A stretch of 8,709 nucleotides of DNA, taken from the NCBI GenBank assembly GCA_011605835.1, contig JAAOZJ010000104.1:1-8709 (forward strand), read 5' to 3'. Positions within the stretch are counted from its first letter, which is position 1. Every line of letters begins with the position of its first letter. Made by a program: the position numbers and the translations under genes. This DNA comes from Thermoproteota archaeon. Lineage in GTDB: Archaea; Thermoproteota; Methanomethylicia; Nezhaarchaeales; WYZ-LMO8. Under the pieces are notes generated by a model that was not told the origin of the DNA, ran no database searches, and saw only the letters and a list, made by a program, of their open reading frames with translations. Shown piece after piece: positions 1-6,399 of the stretch.

Positions 1-465
1 AAGGTCGTCGAGGGGTCGAAGGTCGAGGTCTGCGAGGCACCAAAGGAAGCAGTCGAGGGAGCTGACGTCATCACCACTGCCACGCCATCTCGAGAACCCA
101 TAGTCATGGACGAGTGGGTGAAGAGAGGTGCCCACATAAACTGCGTAGGTGCTGACGCGCCGGGCAAGGAGGAGTTAGACCCCCGCATCCTGCTCAGGGC
201 CAAGGTCGTCGTGGACGACGTGGAGCAAGCGGTGCACGGCGGCGAGATCAACGTGCCCATAGCCAAGGGCTTGTTCAGAAGAGAGCAGGTCTACGGTGAG
301 CTGGGAGAGATCGTCGCCGGGCTCAAGAGGGGCAGGGAGAGGGTGGACGAGATAACCGTATTCACTTCGACCGGTCTAGCTATTCAAGACGCCGTCACGG
401 CAAAGCTGGCCTACGACAAGGCGGTTGCGAGGGGCTTGGGCTTGAGGATCAGGCTCGTGGTCTAG
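1..465 (+). CDS. Ornithine cyclodeaminase / archaeal alanine dehydrogenase family protein, C-terminal part (5' end outside window)
   Basis: The frame is open from base 1 to the TAG at 463-465, giving the last 154 residues. Family members are roughly 320-330 residues, so about half is missing upstream. The visible part is the end of the NAD(P)-binding Rossmann domain and the C-terminal return to the dimerisation domain: ADVITTATPS near residue 21, GADAPGKEELDP near 50, VVDDVEQAVHGGEINVP near 70 and TVFTSTGLAIQD near 119. These are hallmarks of the mu-crystallin/ornithine cyclodeaminase family. Known members catalyse NAD-dependent cyclodeamination of ornithine to proline or, in Archaeoglobus, reductive amination of pyruvate to alanine; the substrate cannot be decided here because the substrate-binding N-terminal half is absent. 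An internal ATG at 106 lies inside the conserved Rossmann region and is not the start. Its stop lies 5 bases from the stop of the convergent ASCH gene. Confidence 0.9.
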   Translation, partial: KVVEGSKVEVCEAPKEAVEGADVITTATPSREPIVMDEWVKRGAHINCVGADAPGKEELDPRILLRAKVVVDDVEQAVHGGEINVPIAKGLFRREQVYGELGEIVAGLKRGRERVDEITVFTSTGLAIQDAVTAKLAYDKAVARGLGLRIRLVV

Positions 466-470
466 TCGAG

Positions 471-1139
471 CTAGCCTTGCTCTCTGCCCTCATCCGTGAC
501 GGCCTTCTCCTCATCCCGGCCTTTCTTAGCTATCACCCCTGCCTCGATGAGCTTCCTCAGCGCTTTGTCGAGGGCCGCCCTTATGGCCTTCCTCCTAGTA
601 GGGTCTCCAAAGAGGGCGTTGGCGGCCTTCCTGATGCTTCCGGCCTCGGCGACCTTTTTTATCATGACCATGTCCTTGGGGTTGAGCTTCACTCTGTAGC
701 GCAGGGCTATGCTAGCCACGTCCACGGGCTTTAAGCCGAGGTACTTAGAGCCCTCCTCGGCCTCCGAGCCCTCGATCCTCCTCGCGATCCTGAACCTTAT
801 TACCGTAACCTTCTCGTCCTCTCCGAGCCTCCTCCCGTAGATCCCTTCCAGGTGCTCTATCAGCTGTCGCGTGTCCTGGAACCCGTCCTGCTTGGCGTCT
901 TCGTCCGTCAGGTCTCGGACCCTCTTGACCTCGACCCCTGTTATCTCGAGCTCCGCCAGCACCTTGCCGCCGCTGTGAAGCAGAACGCGCCTCCTCTTCG
1001 GCCTCACCACGCCGAGCCTTATGGTTGCGGTCTTGGCCCCCGCCAGCACTAGCTCGGCGTACTCCTTCTTCATCATCATGTGTCTGCCCAAGAAACTTAC
1101 TCTGGCCTTGGTGGCCTTGGGCTTGCCCAAGAGGATCAT
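471..1139 (-). CDS. ASCH-domain protein with C-terminal helix-turn-helix region
   Basis: This is a 222-residue protein starting at ATG 1139. An in-frame TAA lies upstream at 1185-1187 with no ATG, GTG or TTG between, and a GAGGCGAG purine stretch sits directly before the ATG. Residues about 15-118 form an ASCH (PUA-like, RNA-binding) domain: GRHMMMKKEYAELVLAG is followed by KTATIRLG, the G-x-K-x-x-TIR-x-G signature of the family. After an acidic linker (about 122-130), residues about 132-205 are helical, with a SIRKAANALFGDP segment and a following DKALRKLIEAGVIAKKG helix and wing that resemble a winged helix-turn-helix. ASCH proteins are linked to RNA modification, translation control or modified-nucleoside hydrolysis; which applies here is unknown. 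A second Met cluster at residues 21-23 is a less likely start because it would cut into the domain. The gene is 53 bases downstream of the membrane hydrolase gene and could be cotranscribed with it. Confidence 0.85.
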   Translation of the reverse strand: MILLGKPKATKARVSFLGRHMMMKKEYAELVLAGAKTATIRLGVVRPKRRRVLLHSGGKVLAELEITGVEVKRVRDLTDEDAKQDGFQDTRQLIEHLEGIYGRRLGEDEKVTVIRFRIARRIEGSEAEEGSKYLGLKPVDVASIALRYRVKLNPKDMVMIKKVAEAGSIRKAANALFGDPTRRKAIRAALDKALRKLIEAGVIAKKGRDEEKAVTDEGREQG

Positions 1140-1192
1140 CTCGCCTCGCAGGCCTACGCAGGCGAAGTTTACTCGAAGCTCCCATTAAGGGT

Positions 1193-1642
1193 TTAGCCTA
1201 GGGCTTTAAATATGAAGGCTATGAAGGCCAAGGAGCCAGCGAACATGAACGCCGAGTTCACGGCCCTGTCGCTCGACCTAAAGAGCCTCAAGCTAACCTC
1301 CTTCTTGACCACGGGCCACAGGGGCGGGAAGCTCATGTAGGTCAAGAGGTCCCCGAGTATGTGGCAGAGGTAGCCTAATAAGCACGTGACGAAGCCCGTG
1401 AAGAAGCCCAAGCCAGCTTGGCTCGCGACCATGCCTATCAGCGCGCTTGCGAGCAGAGCCACGAGCAGGTTGTGGGTGTACCTCCTATGTCTGATCTCGA
1501 GCCTCAGGTCTATGTCGGGGAGGACTGAGAAGACCGCGGACAGCGATATGAAGAGCAGGCCAGCTTGCAACGCTAGGCCGAGGGCTTGCGCCGCTAAGCT
1601 CGCAACTATGAGCGTGAAGCCCGCGTGGCCCCTCCGATCCAC
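1193..1642 (-). CDS. YdjM-type membrane-bound metal-dependent hydrolase
   Basis: This is a 149-residue integral membrane protein (PF04307-like). The metal-ligand pattern is complete: His6 in RGHAGFT, Asp43 and Asp45 in VLPDIDL, His52 and His57 in RHRRYTHN, and His94 and Asp98 in CHILGDLLT. Hydrophobic helices lie at about residues 9-40, 60-78, 80-98 and 131-147. The start is GTG at 1642 and is supported by a TTTAAAT box about 28 bases upstream, the spacing expected of a leaderless archaeal transcript. A nearby ATG (1661) is out of frame. Length fits the family (about 150-200 residues), on the short side. The family is predicted to hydrolyse a phospho-substrate at the membrane and in enterobacteria is LexA-regulated; the archaeal substrate is not known. 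No SOS-type operator is visible. Confidence 0.85.
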   Translation of the reverse strand: MDRRGHAGFTLIVASLAAQALGLALQAGLLFISLSAVFSVLPDIDLRLEIRHRRYTHNLLVALLASALIGMVASQAGLGFFTGFVTCLLGYLCHILGDLLTYMSFPPLWPVVKKEVSLRLFRSSDRAVNSAFMFAGSLAFIAFIFKALG

Positions 1643-1663
1643 GACCTTGTACCCACTCCATCG

Positions 1664-1676
1664 CTCATTTAAACTT
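1664..1676 (-). promoter_or_regulatory. TATA-like box for the membrane hydrolase gene (leaderless)
   Basis: On the minus strand this reads AAGTTTAAATGAG. The TTTAAAT core is centred near 1670, about 28 bases before the GTG at 1642. This matches the archaeal TATA-to-start distance for leaderless transcripts and is the main argument for the GTG start. No Shine-Dalgarno motif stands out next to the GTG. Confidence 0.5.
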
Positions 1677-1737
1677 AGAAGTCGAGCTCAAGGGCCCCTC
1701 CTACTTAGCGCTTTAGACGTCCTCTATAAGTTACCGA

Positions 1738-1753
1738 GCCCGCTTCGGAGCGG
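1738..1753 (-). terminator. Short GC hairpin directly after the stop of the unknown helical protein
   Basis: On the minus strand, immediately after the TAG at 1756-1754, CCGCT-CCGA-AGCGG can form a 5-base-pair stem with a 4-base loop. Flanking CCGA and TCGG could extend it with a bulge. No T-tract follows closely, so termination is only suggested; it may equally be a 3'-end stabilising structure. Confidence 0.25.
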
Positions 1754-2464
1754 CTACTTCGGCTTAACGACGGACTGGGCGAGGAGGGCGTCTATGTCTA
1801 TCTGGAGCTTCTTCTTCATGTACATGTAGGCGGCCGTCAGCTTGGCCTGCTGGGCCGCGTAGGGCAGGGCCGACAGCAGGAGCGGTATGCCCTGCAGATC
1901 CACGAGGGGCTTTATCGACGAGAGGGCGCTCCAAGCCACGCCCCAGATGGGGGAGCCCTCCTTGCTGGCCTTCTCGACGGCTCTCACTATGGAGGGCTGG
2001 ACCATCAACGCCGCCTCCAAGACCTTGTCGGCTAAGGGCTGGGGGACGTCGCCCCTGAGCACCGAGCTCAGAAGGAAGCACTCGACTGTGGACCTTATGT
2101 GGCTGTAGACGACCGACCTCTTGGCCTTCTTCGACGTGAATATGTCCTTAGCGTGGGGGAGGTCGAGGACGTCGTCGGCCGCCAGGCCCGTCTGGATGAA
2201 CAGCTCCCTGAGCTCCTTGGCGAGGGGCTTCACCTCGCTCAGGACCACTATGCTCCCGATGTCCTTCTTGGCAGTCGTCGAGAGGGCCTTGCAGGCCAAG
2301 CCGAAGGGCGTCGAGGATATCTCGAGGGCTAGGTTGTTCACGGCGCTGACCAGCACGTCCCTCTCGACGCCGTATATCGCCCCCTTGCCGTAGACGAGCT
2401 TCTTGTAGAAGTCGTCCTTGCCGACCTTCCTCTTCTTCGACACTAGGCCCAGTATCTCCAACAT
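1754..2464 (-). CDS. Hypothetical helical protein, 236 residues, unrecognised family
   Basis: I do not recognise a family. The frame is complete, with an ATG start at 2464 preceded by a strong GGAGGG ribosome-binding sequence three bases away, and codon use like its neighbours, so it is a real gene. The N-terminus is basic (KKRKVGKDDFYKK). The rest is predicted mostly alpha-helical, with alanine- and leucine-rich helices and no clear signal peptide. There are moderately hydrophobic stretches around residues 125-155 and 175-205 (for example IWGVAWSALSS and GIPLLLSALPYAAQQ), but with too many polar residues to call transmembrane. Only two cysteines and no obvious metal or nucleotide motif are seen. 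It is flanked by the ligase gene (103 bases upstream) and the membrane hydrolase (111 bases downstream), each with its own signals, so context gives no function. Confidence 0.75.
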   Translation of the reverse strand: MLEILGLVSKKRKVGKDDFYKKLVYGKGAIYGVERDVLVSAVNNLALEISSTPFGLACKALSTTAKKDIGSIVVLSEVKPLAKELRELFIQTGLAADDVLDLPHAKDIFTSKKAKRSVVYSHIRSTVECFLLSSVLRGDVPQPLADKVLEAALMVQPSIVRAVEKASKEGSPIWGVAWSALSSIKPLVDLQGIPLLLSALPYAAQQAKLTAAYMYMKKKLQIDIDALLAQSVVKPK

Positions 2465-2467
2465 AGA

Positions 2468-2473
2468 CCCTCC
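2468..2473 (-). promoter_or_regulatory. Shine-Dalgarno sequence of the unknown helical protein
   Basis: The minus strand reads GGAGGG-TCT-ATG. This strong purine match to the 16S rRNA tail fixes the ATG at 2464 as the start. The mRNA therefore has a leader, unlike the neighbouring membrane hydrolase gene. Confidence 0.6.
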
Positions 2474-2497
2474 AAAGGCCTTAAGATAAGTGGGCTA

Positions 2498-2517
2498 TGA
2501 AAACAGTAAAAAAATTT
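2498..2517 (-). terminator. T-rich transcription terminator after the CoA ligase gene
   Basis: About 50-70 bases past the ligase stop, the minus strand reads AAATTTTTTTACTGTTTTCA, with a run of seven T and a second run of four T, after a GC-rich stretch. Archaeal RNA polymerase terminates at such oligo-T tracts. It sits in the 103-base gap before the next minus-strand gene, consistent with separate transcription of that gene. Confidence 0.45.
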
Positions 2518-2567
2518 GCTAGGAGTCGAGGCGGGCACGGCCCGAGGCAGGGGGCCTTGCGGCGCAC

Positions 2568-3807
2568 CTACAGCTGCCTCAGGTCTAGGATCCTCTTCGC
2601 CTTCCCCTGATAGACTATGCTCCCCTCTTCCACGGGCTCAACGGCCACGCTGAGCAGAGTCAGCTCCTTTATCTTAGTCTTGAGCTCGCCCACGACCCTG
2701 TCGACGTCCTTGACCCACCTCTTCACCTCGACCTTCACCGTTATGTCGTCTATGCCCGAGAGGACTATCTGGAACTCCCCCGTGAGCTCCGGCATGCTGG
2801 AGGTGACCTCCTCTATTATCTTGGGGTAGAGGCCTATCCCGCGGACCTTGACCATCTCGTCGATCCTCCCCTTCACCCTGGATATCTTGGGCGTCTCGAG
2901 GCCGCAGGGGCAGTCGCTCGGGAGGAGCTTGACGACGTCGCCCGTTCGGTACCTTATCAAGGGCATGGCCTCCCTGGTGAGGGTGGTCACGACGAGCTCG
3001 CCCTCCTCGCCCTCGCCCAAGCGCTCGCCCGTCTCGGGGTCCACGACTTCTACCAAGTAGTGATCGGCCCAGACGTGCATGCCGTCCTTCTCAGGACACT
3101 CAATAGCTATGCCGGGCCCTCCTAGCTCGGCGACTCCGTAGTTGTCGTAGGCGTCCACGTTTAGGGACTCCTCTATCCTCCTCCTCGTGGACTCGCTCCA
3201 TGTCTCAGCCCCTATCACGGCCTTTCGGAGCCTCAGCTTCTCCGTGAGCCCAAAGTCTTCGGCCAAGTTCGCCATCTTGAGTGCGAACGAGGGGACTGCA
3301 TGGAAGGATGTCACGCCGAGCTCGACCATGAGCTTGAGGTGCCTCTCGGGCGAGGCCGGGCCGACCGGTATCGAGGCCGCCCCAGCCAGCGATGCCGCCT
3401 CGCTGTAGCCCCTGCCAGTGAACATCCCTTGGTTCGACGTGTTCACGAAGACGTCCCCCTTGCCTATCCCCGCGAGCTTGAAGTTTCTCACGAGCCTCTC
3501 CATCCAGAGCTTGTAGTCCGACTCGGTGTAGAAAGTCAGTATCGGGCTCCCAGTCGTGCCTGAGGAGGAGAGTATCAGACACACGTCGCTCAGGCTCACA
3601 GCCAGCGCGCCGTAGGGGTAGACCGCCAATAGGTCCTGCTTGGTCGTGAAGGGGAGCTTCGTCAAATCGTCTATGGAATTGACGTCAATTCCTCTGAGCC
3701 TATTGGAGTACAGAGGGCTCTTGGAGGCCTGCCTTATGGTCCACGCGAGCCTCTTGAGCTGGAGGGACGCTAGATCTCTAGCCGAAGTAAACTAAATCAC
3801 CGAGCAT
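2568..3807 (-). CDS. Phenylacetate-CoA ligase (PaaK) family adenylate-forming enzyme, apparent 5' frameshift
   Basis: This is an ATP-dependent aryl/acyl-CoA ligase of the PaaK type, activating a carboxylate as acyl-AMP and passing it to CoA in the cytoplasm. Counted from the first ordinary in-frame start (TTG 3665, 365 residues), the motifs are: SSSGTTGSP at 33-41 (phosphate-binding loop), YGVAELGGPG at 176-185, LIRYRTGDV at 236-244, CPCG at 252-255, GRIDEMVKVRG at 266-276 and YQGKAKR near the C-terminus. Family members are about 410-440 residues, and the missing N-terminus is present upstream: the same frame runs to 3791 and encodes ARDLASLQLKRLAWTI and SPLYSNRLRGIDV, classic PaaK N-terminal sequence, but holds no ATG, GTG or TTG before a TAG at 3794-3792. 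An ATG at 3807 with GGTG six bases upstream and a TATA box at the right distance gives MLGDLVYF in another frame, so a shift near 3780-3786 would restore about 412 residues. The physiological acid is unknown; no pathway partner is adjacent. Confidence 0.85.
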
Positions 3808-3843
3808 CTCCGGCACCTGCCTCGCACTTCGCTCTATCGAGGC

Positions 3844-3852
3844 CTTATAAAG
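3844..3852. promoter_or_regulatory. Near-palindromic TATA box in the divergent ligase/primase-like intergenic region
   Basis: CTTATAAAG reads CTTTATAAG on the other strand, so it could position TBP in either direction. Toward the minus strand the expected start of transcription falls near 3822, about 15 bases before the ATG at 3807, which fits the ligase gene well. Toward the plus strand the start would fall near 3874, leaving a long leader before the primase-like gene, so use in that direction is less certain. Confidence 0.5.
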
Positions 3853-3944
3853 CTTGCTCGTCAAGACTCTTCGAGTAACCACGACTCAACCGTTGACAGC
3901 TAGGTCGTTGCGGACCGCAGGCCGACGGCTTGGAACTTCGCGCA

Positions 3945-3980
3945 GGTTTATGACAGTCCTAGTCCAAGTCTCTACAGGTG
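3945..3980 (+). promoter_or_regulatory. Possible promoter and Shine-Dalgarno of the primase-like gene
   Basis: A weak TATA-like GTTTATGA (3946-3953) lies about 40 bases before the ATG at 3989. AGGTG (3976-3980) lies eight bases before that ATG and matches the 16S rRNA tail. Together they favour 3989 over the in-frame ATG at 3950 and the far-upstream TTG at 3854. Confidence 0.35.
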
Positions 3981-3988
3981 TCGGCTAC

Positions 3989-5404
3989 ATGGACTACGAG
4001 CTCGTCGAGCGCCACTACTCGAGGGAGATAGTCAAGAGGGAAGTTGCCGACTACTGCAAGGGCAGGTGGGTCGCCCTCGAGGGAGGGGCGCTCGGCAGCA
4101 GGGTGTTCTTGAGGTACTCGAGGGATGGGAGGCCCCTCAGGATCGACGGCCCTCAGGACGTGGAGGGCCTGATCAAACAGTTCAAGGGCGTGAGGCCCAG
4201 GGCTGTCTACGGCTCCGTGAACGTGTACAGCAAGCTGGCCTCCAGGCTCGACTTGGAGGTGCGCGAGAACATAGCCTACGCGTCCCCGGTGTGGGACATA
4301 GATGGAGAGCTCGAGAGGTGGAGGGACGTGGTGGAGGTCGCTAAGATGATAGTCGACGAGCTCGAGAGGCTGGGGATTGCTAAGTCCGTGTTCGTGAAGT
4401 GGAGTGGCGAGGGGGCCCACGTCCACGTCCACGAGAGGTGCTTCTCGAGCGACGTGCTCTCGAAGCACAACCCCCTCGACGTCGCCTACTCGCTCGTGGA
4501 CTACGTCTTGGAGAGGTGCAAGGACAAGATACTCGACGTGGCCTCGAGGTCGGGCGTGCTAAAGGTCGAGAACGAAATAGACCTGAAGAGGGTCTTCACG
4601 GCCCCCCTATCGCTCCACAGGAGGAGGGACCTGTGCTGCGTCTGCCTCAAGCCGGAGGCCCTAGACAGCTTCGAGGTCGGGTGGGCCAGCCCCGAGGGCT
4701 TCAAGCACGACGAGAGGTGGAGGGAGTACGTCGAGGGGGAGGGGGACGAGGCAGCCCTCAAGGCGATCGAGGCCGTCGGCGGGTACAAGGGCTGGCCCGG
4801 GGCTGTCGAGGAGAGGGTTAGGACGACGATAGCCGCTCCCAAGCCGGTGGAGGTCGAGAGGAGGGGGAAGATAGGCCGCTTCCAAGTCATGGGGTTGCTC
4901 CAAGCGGCTCGCTACTACTTGCTCACCGGGGACTTGGAGAGGGCGAAGTCGTTCGGCCTGAACAGGGCCATATTCTACGCGTGGGCCAAGAGGCACGCGA
5001 GGGGGGTGGCCTCCAAGAGGGGGACCTCCAAGGCCGCTAAGGGCTCGGCGGAGGGCGAGAAGGAGAGGGCCGTCCAAGTGGGCGACGAGACGGCCTTCGT
5101 GTCTGAGAGGGGCTGGTTCGAGATAGGAGGGGAGGAGCAGAGGCCCGAGGACTACGACAGGCAGATAGCGCAACACGTAGAGGGCGTGGTGCCCTACGAG
5201 AGGGCTTGGCAAGCGACCCTCGAGTACCTGAAGAGCTTCGACAGGGAGGCGCTTCTCGACCAGCAGAGGTTCTTCAAGGAGGTCTACGAGCCCGTCAGGG
5301 ACAGGTTCCTCGAGGACGTCGTGCTGAACCCCAGGAAGAGGGGGCCGAAGCCGGAGGGCCTCTTCAGGTGGCTCGGCGGGGGAGGCGAAGGCGGGGGCTC
5401 GTGA
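3989..5404 (+). CDS. Archaeo-eukaryotic primase (AEP)-superfamily protein, PriS-like paralogue with C-terminal extension
   Basis: This is a 471-residue protein counted from ATG 3989 (ATG 3950 would add 13 residues). The N-terminal half matches the primase/polymerase catalytic plan: YGSVNVY near 74; VWDID with Asp103 and Asp105 (metal-binding motif I); KWSGEGAHVHVHE near 137-149 with the S-x-H type motif II; and EIDLKRVFTAPLSLHRR near 196-212 (motif III Asp plus the SLH nucleotide-binding segment seen in PriS). It differs from crenarchaeal PriS in lacking the four-cysteine zinc site between motifs I and II; instead it has a CCVC cluster near 216-219. Residues about 290-460 are a helical, charged region I cannot assign, with a basic low-complexity linker near 340-355 and a glycine-rich tail (GGGGEGGGS). 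It probably binds nucleotide and metal and synthesises or extends a short nucleic acid, but activity and pathway are inferred. Its TGA overlaps the GTG of the methyltransferase gene, implying coexpression. Confidence 0.8.
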   Translation: MDYELVERHYSREIVKREVADYCKGRWVALEGGALGSRVFLRYSRDGRPLRIDGPQDVEGLIKQFKGVRPRAVYGSVNVYSKLASRLDLEVRENIAYASPVWDIDGELERWRDVVEVAKMIVDELERLGIAKSVFVKWSGEGAHVHVHERCFSSDVLSKHNPLDVAYSLVDYVLERCKDKILDVASRSGVLKVENEIDLKRVFTAPLSLHRRRDLCCVCLKPEALDSFEVGWASPEGFKHDERWREYVEGEGDEAALKAIEAVGGYKGWPGAVEERVRTTIAAPKPVEVERRGKIGRFQVMGLLQAARYYLLTGDLERAKSFGLNRAIFYAWAKRHARGVASKRGTSKAAKGSAEGEKERAVQVGDETAFVSERGWFEIGGEEQRPEDYDRQIAQHVEGVVPYERAWQATLEYLKSFDREALLDQQRFFKEVYEPVRDRFLEDVVLNPRKRGPKPEGLFRWLGGGGEGGGS

Positions 5405-6273
5405 AGGGCTGGGCCTTCGTGGAGTTCGTGCCCAAGAAAGTTGTCGTACTTGACCGTTGCTCCGCTAGGGAGATACTGAGGAGGAGCTTGGAGTCGAGCT
5501 TCTTCACCGTGCTGGCAAACTTGGGCCTCAAGGGGGTCGAAGTGAGAGTGGAGGAATCCAGGGCCCTCGTCAATGGGTTCACAGTCGACTTGGAGAGCCT
5601 CAAGGCTGTGGCTGAGGACGAGGAGGGCGTGTACTCCTTGAGCGAAAACGGCCTGTCGAAGCTTGTCGTGGCTGGCGAGCACTTCTACAGGCTTAGGAGG
5701 GTGGCGGACAACACCGCCCCCACCCTCGAGATAGACGGGATACACATGCACAGAATCGAGGGCACGACCCCCTGGGAGGACGCCAAGAAGAAGGTCTCGC
5801 TGGCCAAGGTCAGGCCAAGCCACAGGGTCCTCGACACCTGCATGGGCTTGGGCTACACTGCCATACACTCGGTGCTCGCGGGAGCCGAGGTCCTCACGGT
5901 AGAGGTCGACCCGAACGTCGTCGAGCTGGCGAGCTACAACCCGTGGAGCTGGAGGCTTAGCGATCCGCGAATTAAGGTGGTCTTGGGGGACGTGCGCGAG
6001 GTCGTCGAGGACCTGGAGGACGAGGCCTTCGACAGGGTAATCCACGACCCTCCTCGGTTTTCGCCGAGGACCGGCGATCTCTACGGTAAGAAGTTGTACT
6101 CGGAGCTCTACAGGGTCCTCAGGGATGGAGGGGTCCTCTTCCACTACGTGGGCTCGCCGGGCAGGGTTAGGGGATTGGACTTGATCAGGGGCGTGACCAA
6201 GAGGTTGGCTGAAGTGGGCTTCGACGTTAGGGTGCTCAGAAGCGCAGAAGCGGTACTGGCCTTCAAGGACTAA
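5401..6273 (+). CDS. COG2521-type archaeal SAM-dependent methyltransferase
   Basis: This is a 290-residue class I methyltransferase. The GTG start at 5401 overlaps the previous stop (GTGA), with GGAGG and further purine-rich sequence 12-20 bases upstream. The same frame stays open back to 5206, but that part is inside the primase-like gene and its arginine- and glycine-rich translation is a shadow. Motifs: MHRIEGTTPWEDAKKKVSLA near 116-135 preceding the Rossmann core; VLDTCMGLGYTAI at 143-155 (motif I, SAM binding); TVEVDPNVVELASYNPW near 166-182 (acidic motif II); and IHDPPRF at 214-220 (motif IV, catalytic-loop type as in N-methyltransferases). GGVLFHYVGSPG follows near 243-254. The length and the DTCMGLGYTA and HDPPRFS signatures match the predicted archaeal methyltransferase family COG2521, whose substrate I cannot state. 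The N-terminal 110 residues are family-specific and may bind the target. Confidence 0.88.
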   Translation: MKGWAFVEFVPKKVVVLDRCSAREILRRSLESSFFTVLANLGLKGVEVRVEESRALVNGFTVDLESLKAVAEDEEGVYSLSENGLSKLVVAGEHFYRLRRVADNTAPTLEIDGIHMHRIEGTTPWEDAKKKVSLAKVRPSHRVLDTCMGLGYTAIHSVLAGAEVLTVEVDPNVVELASYNPWSWRLSDPRIKVVLGDVREVVEDLEDEAFDRVIHDPPRFSPRTGDLYGKKLYSELYRVLRDGGVLFHYVGSPGRVRGLDLIRGVTKRLAEVGFDVRVLRSAEAVLAFKD

Positions 6274-6399
6274 GACTTGGCACTGACGTTACTTTGTGCA
6301 CGCTTTAGACATTCGAATAAATAGCCATCGGGTCTTAGCGGCCACTTCACATCCAAGCTTTAATATTGGTCTGGACAAAAACCACTAAGGGATACGGCG
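6274..6399 (+). promoter_or_regulatory. Intergenic region with promoter of the aspartic protease gene
   Basis: A TATA-like CTTTAATATT at 6358-6367 lies about 37 bases before the ATG at 6400. This predicts transcription starting near 6389 and a leader of about ten bases holding a weak GGGAT purine patch. An AT-rich GAATAAATAG at 6315-6324 is a second candidate but is too distant. No hairpin followed by a T-tract was seen after the methyltransferase stop. Confidence 0.45.

Noticed and set aside
462..474. CTAG-TCGAG-CTAG hairpin spanning the two convergent stops
   Set aside because: The four-base stem is explained by the two TAG stops themselves and has no T-tract.
1062..1082. C-box-like ATGATGATGA on the minus strand
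   Set aside because: It encodes the conserved Met-Met of the ASCH domain and has no D box at the right distance.
3854..3988. N-terminal extension of the primase-like protein from TTG 3854
   Set aside because: The extension is arginine- and threonine-rich, lies partly upstream of any predicted transcription start, and a better ATG with AGGTG at eight bases exists at 3989.
5206..5400. Upstream extension of the methyltransferase frame
   Set aside because: It lies fully inside the primase-like gene in another frame and gives low-complexity arginine- and glycine-rich sequence; the GTGA overlap gives the natural start.
3989..5404. Calling this gene the canonical replicative primase PriS
   Set aside because: It lacks the zinc-binding cysteines between motifs I and II, is much longer than crenarchaeal PriS, and diverges outside the catalytic motifs; a paralogue is the safer call.
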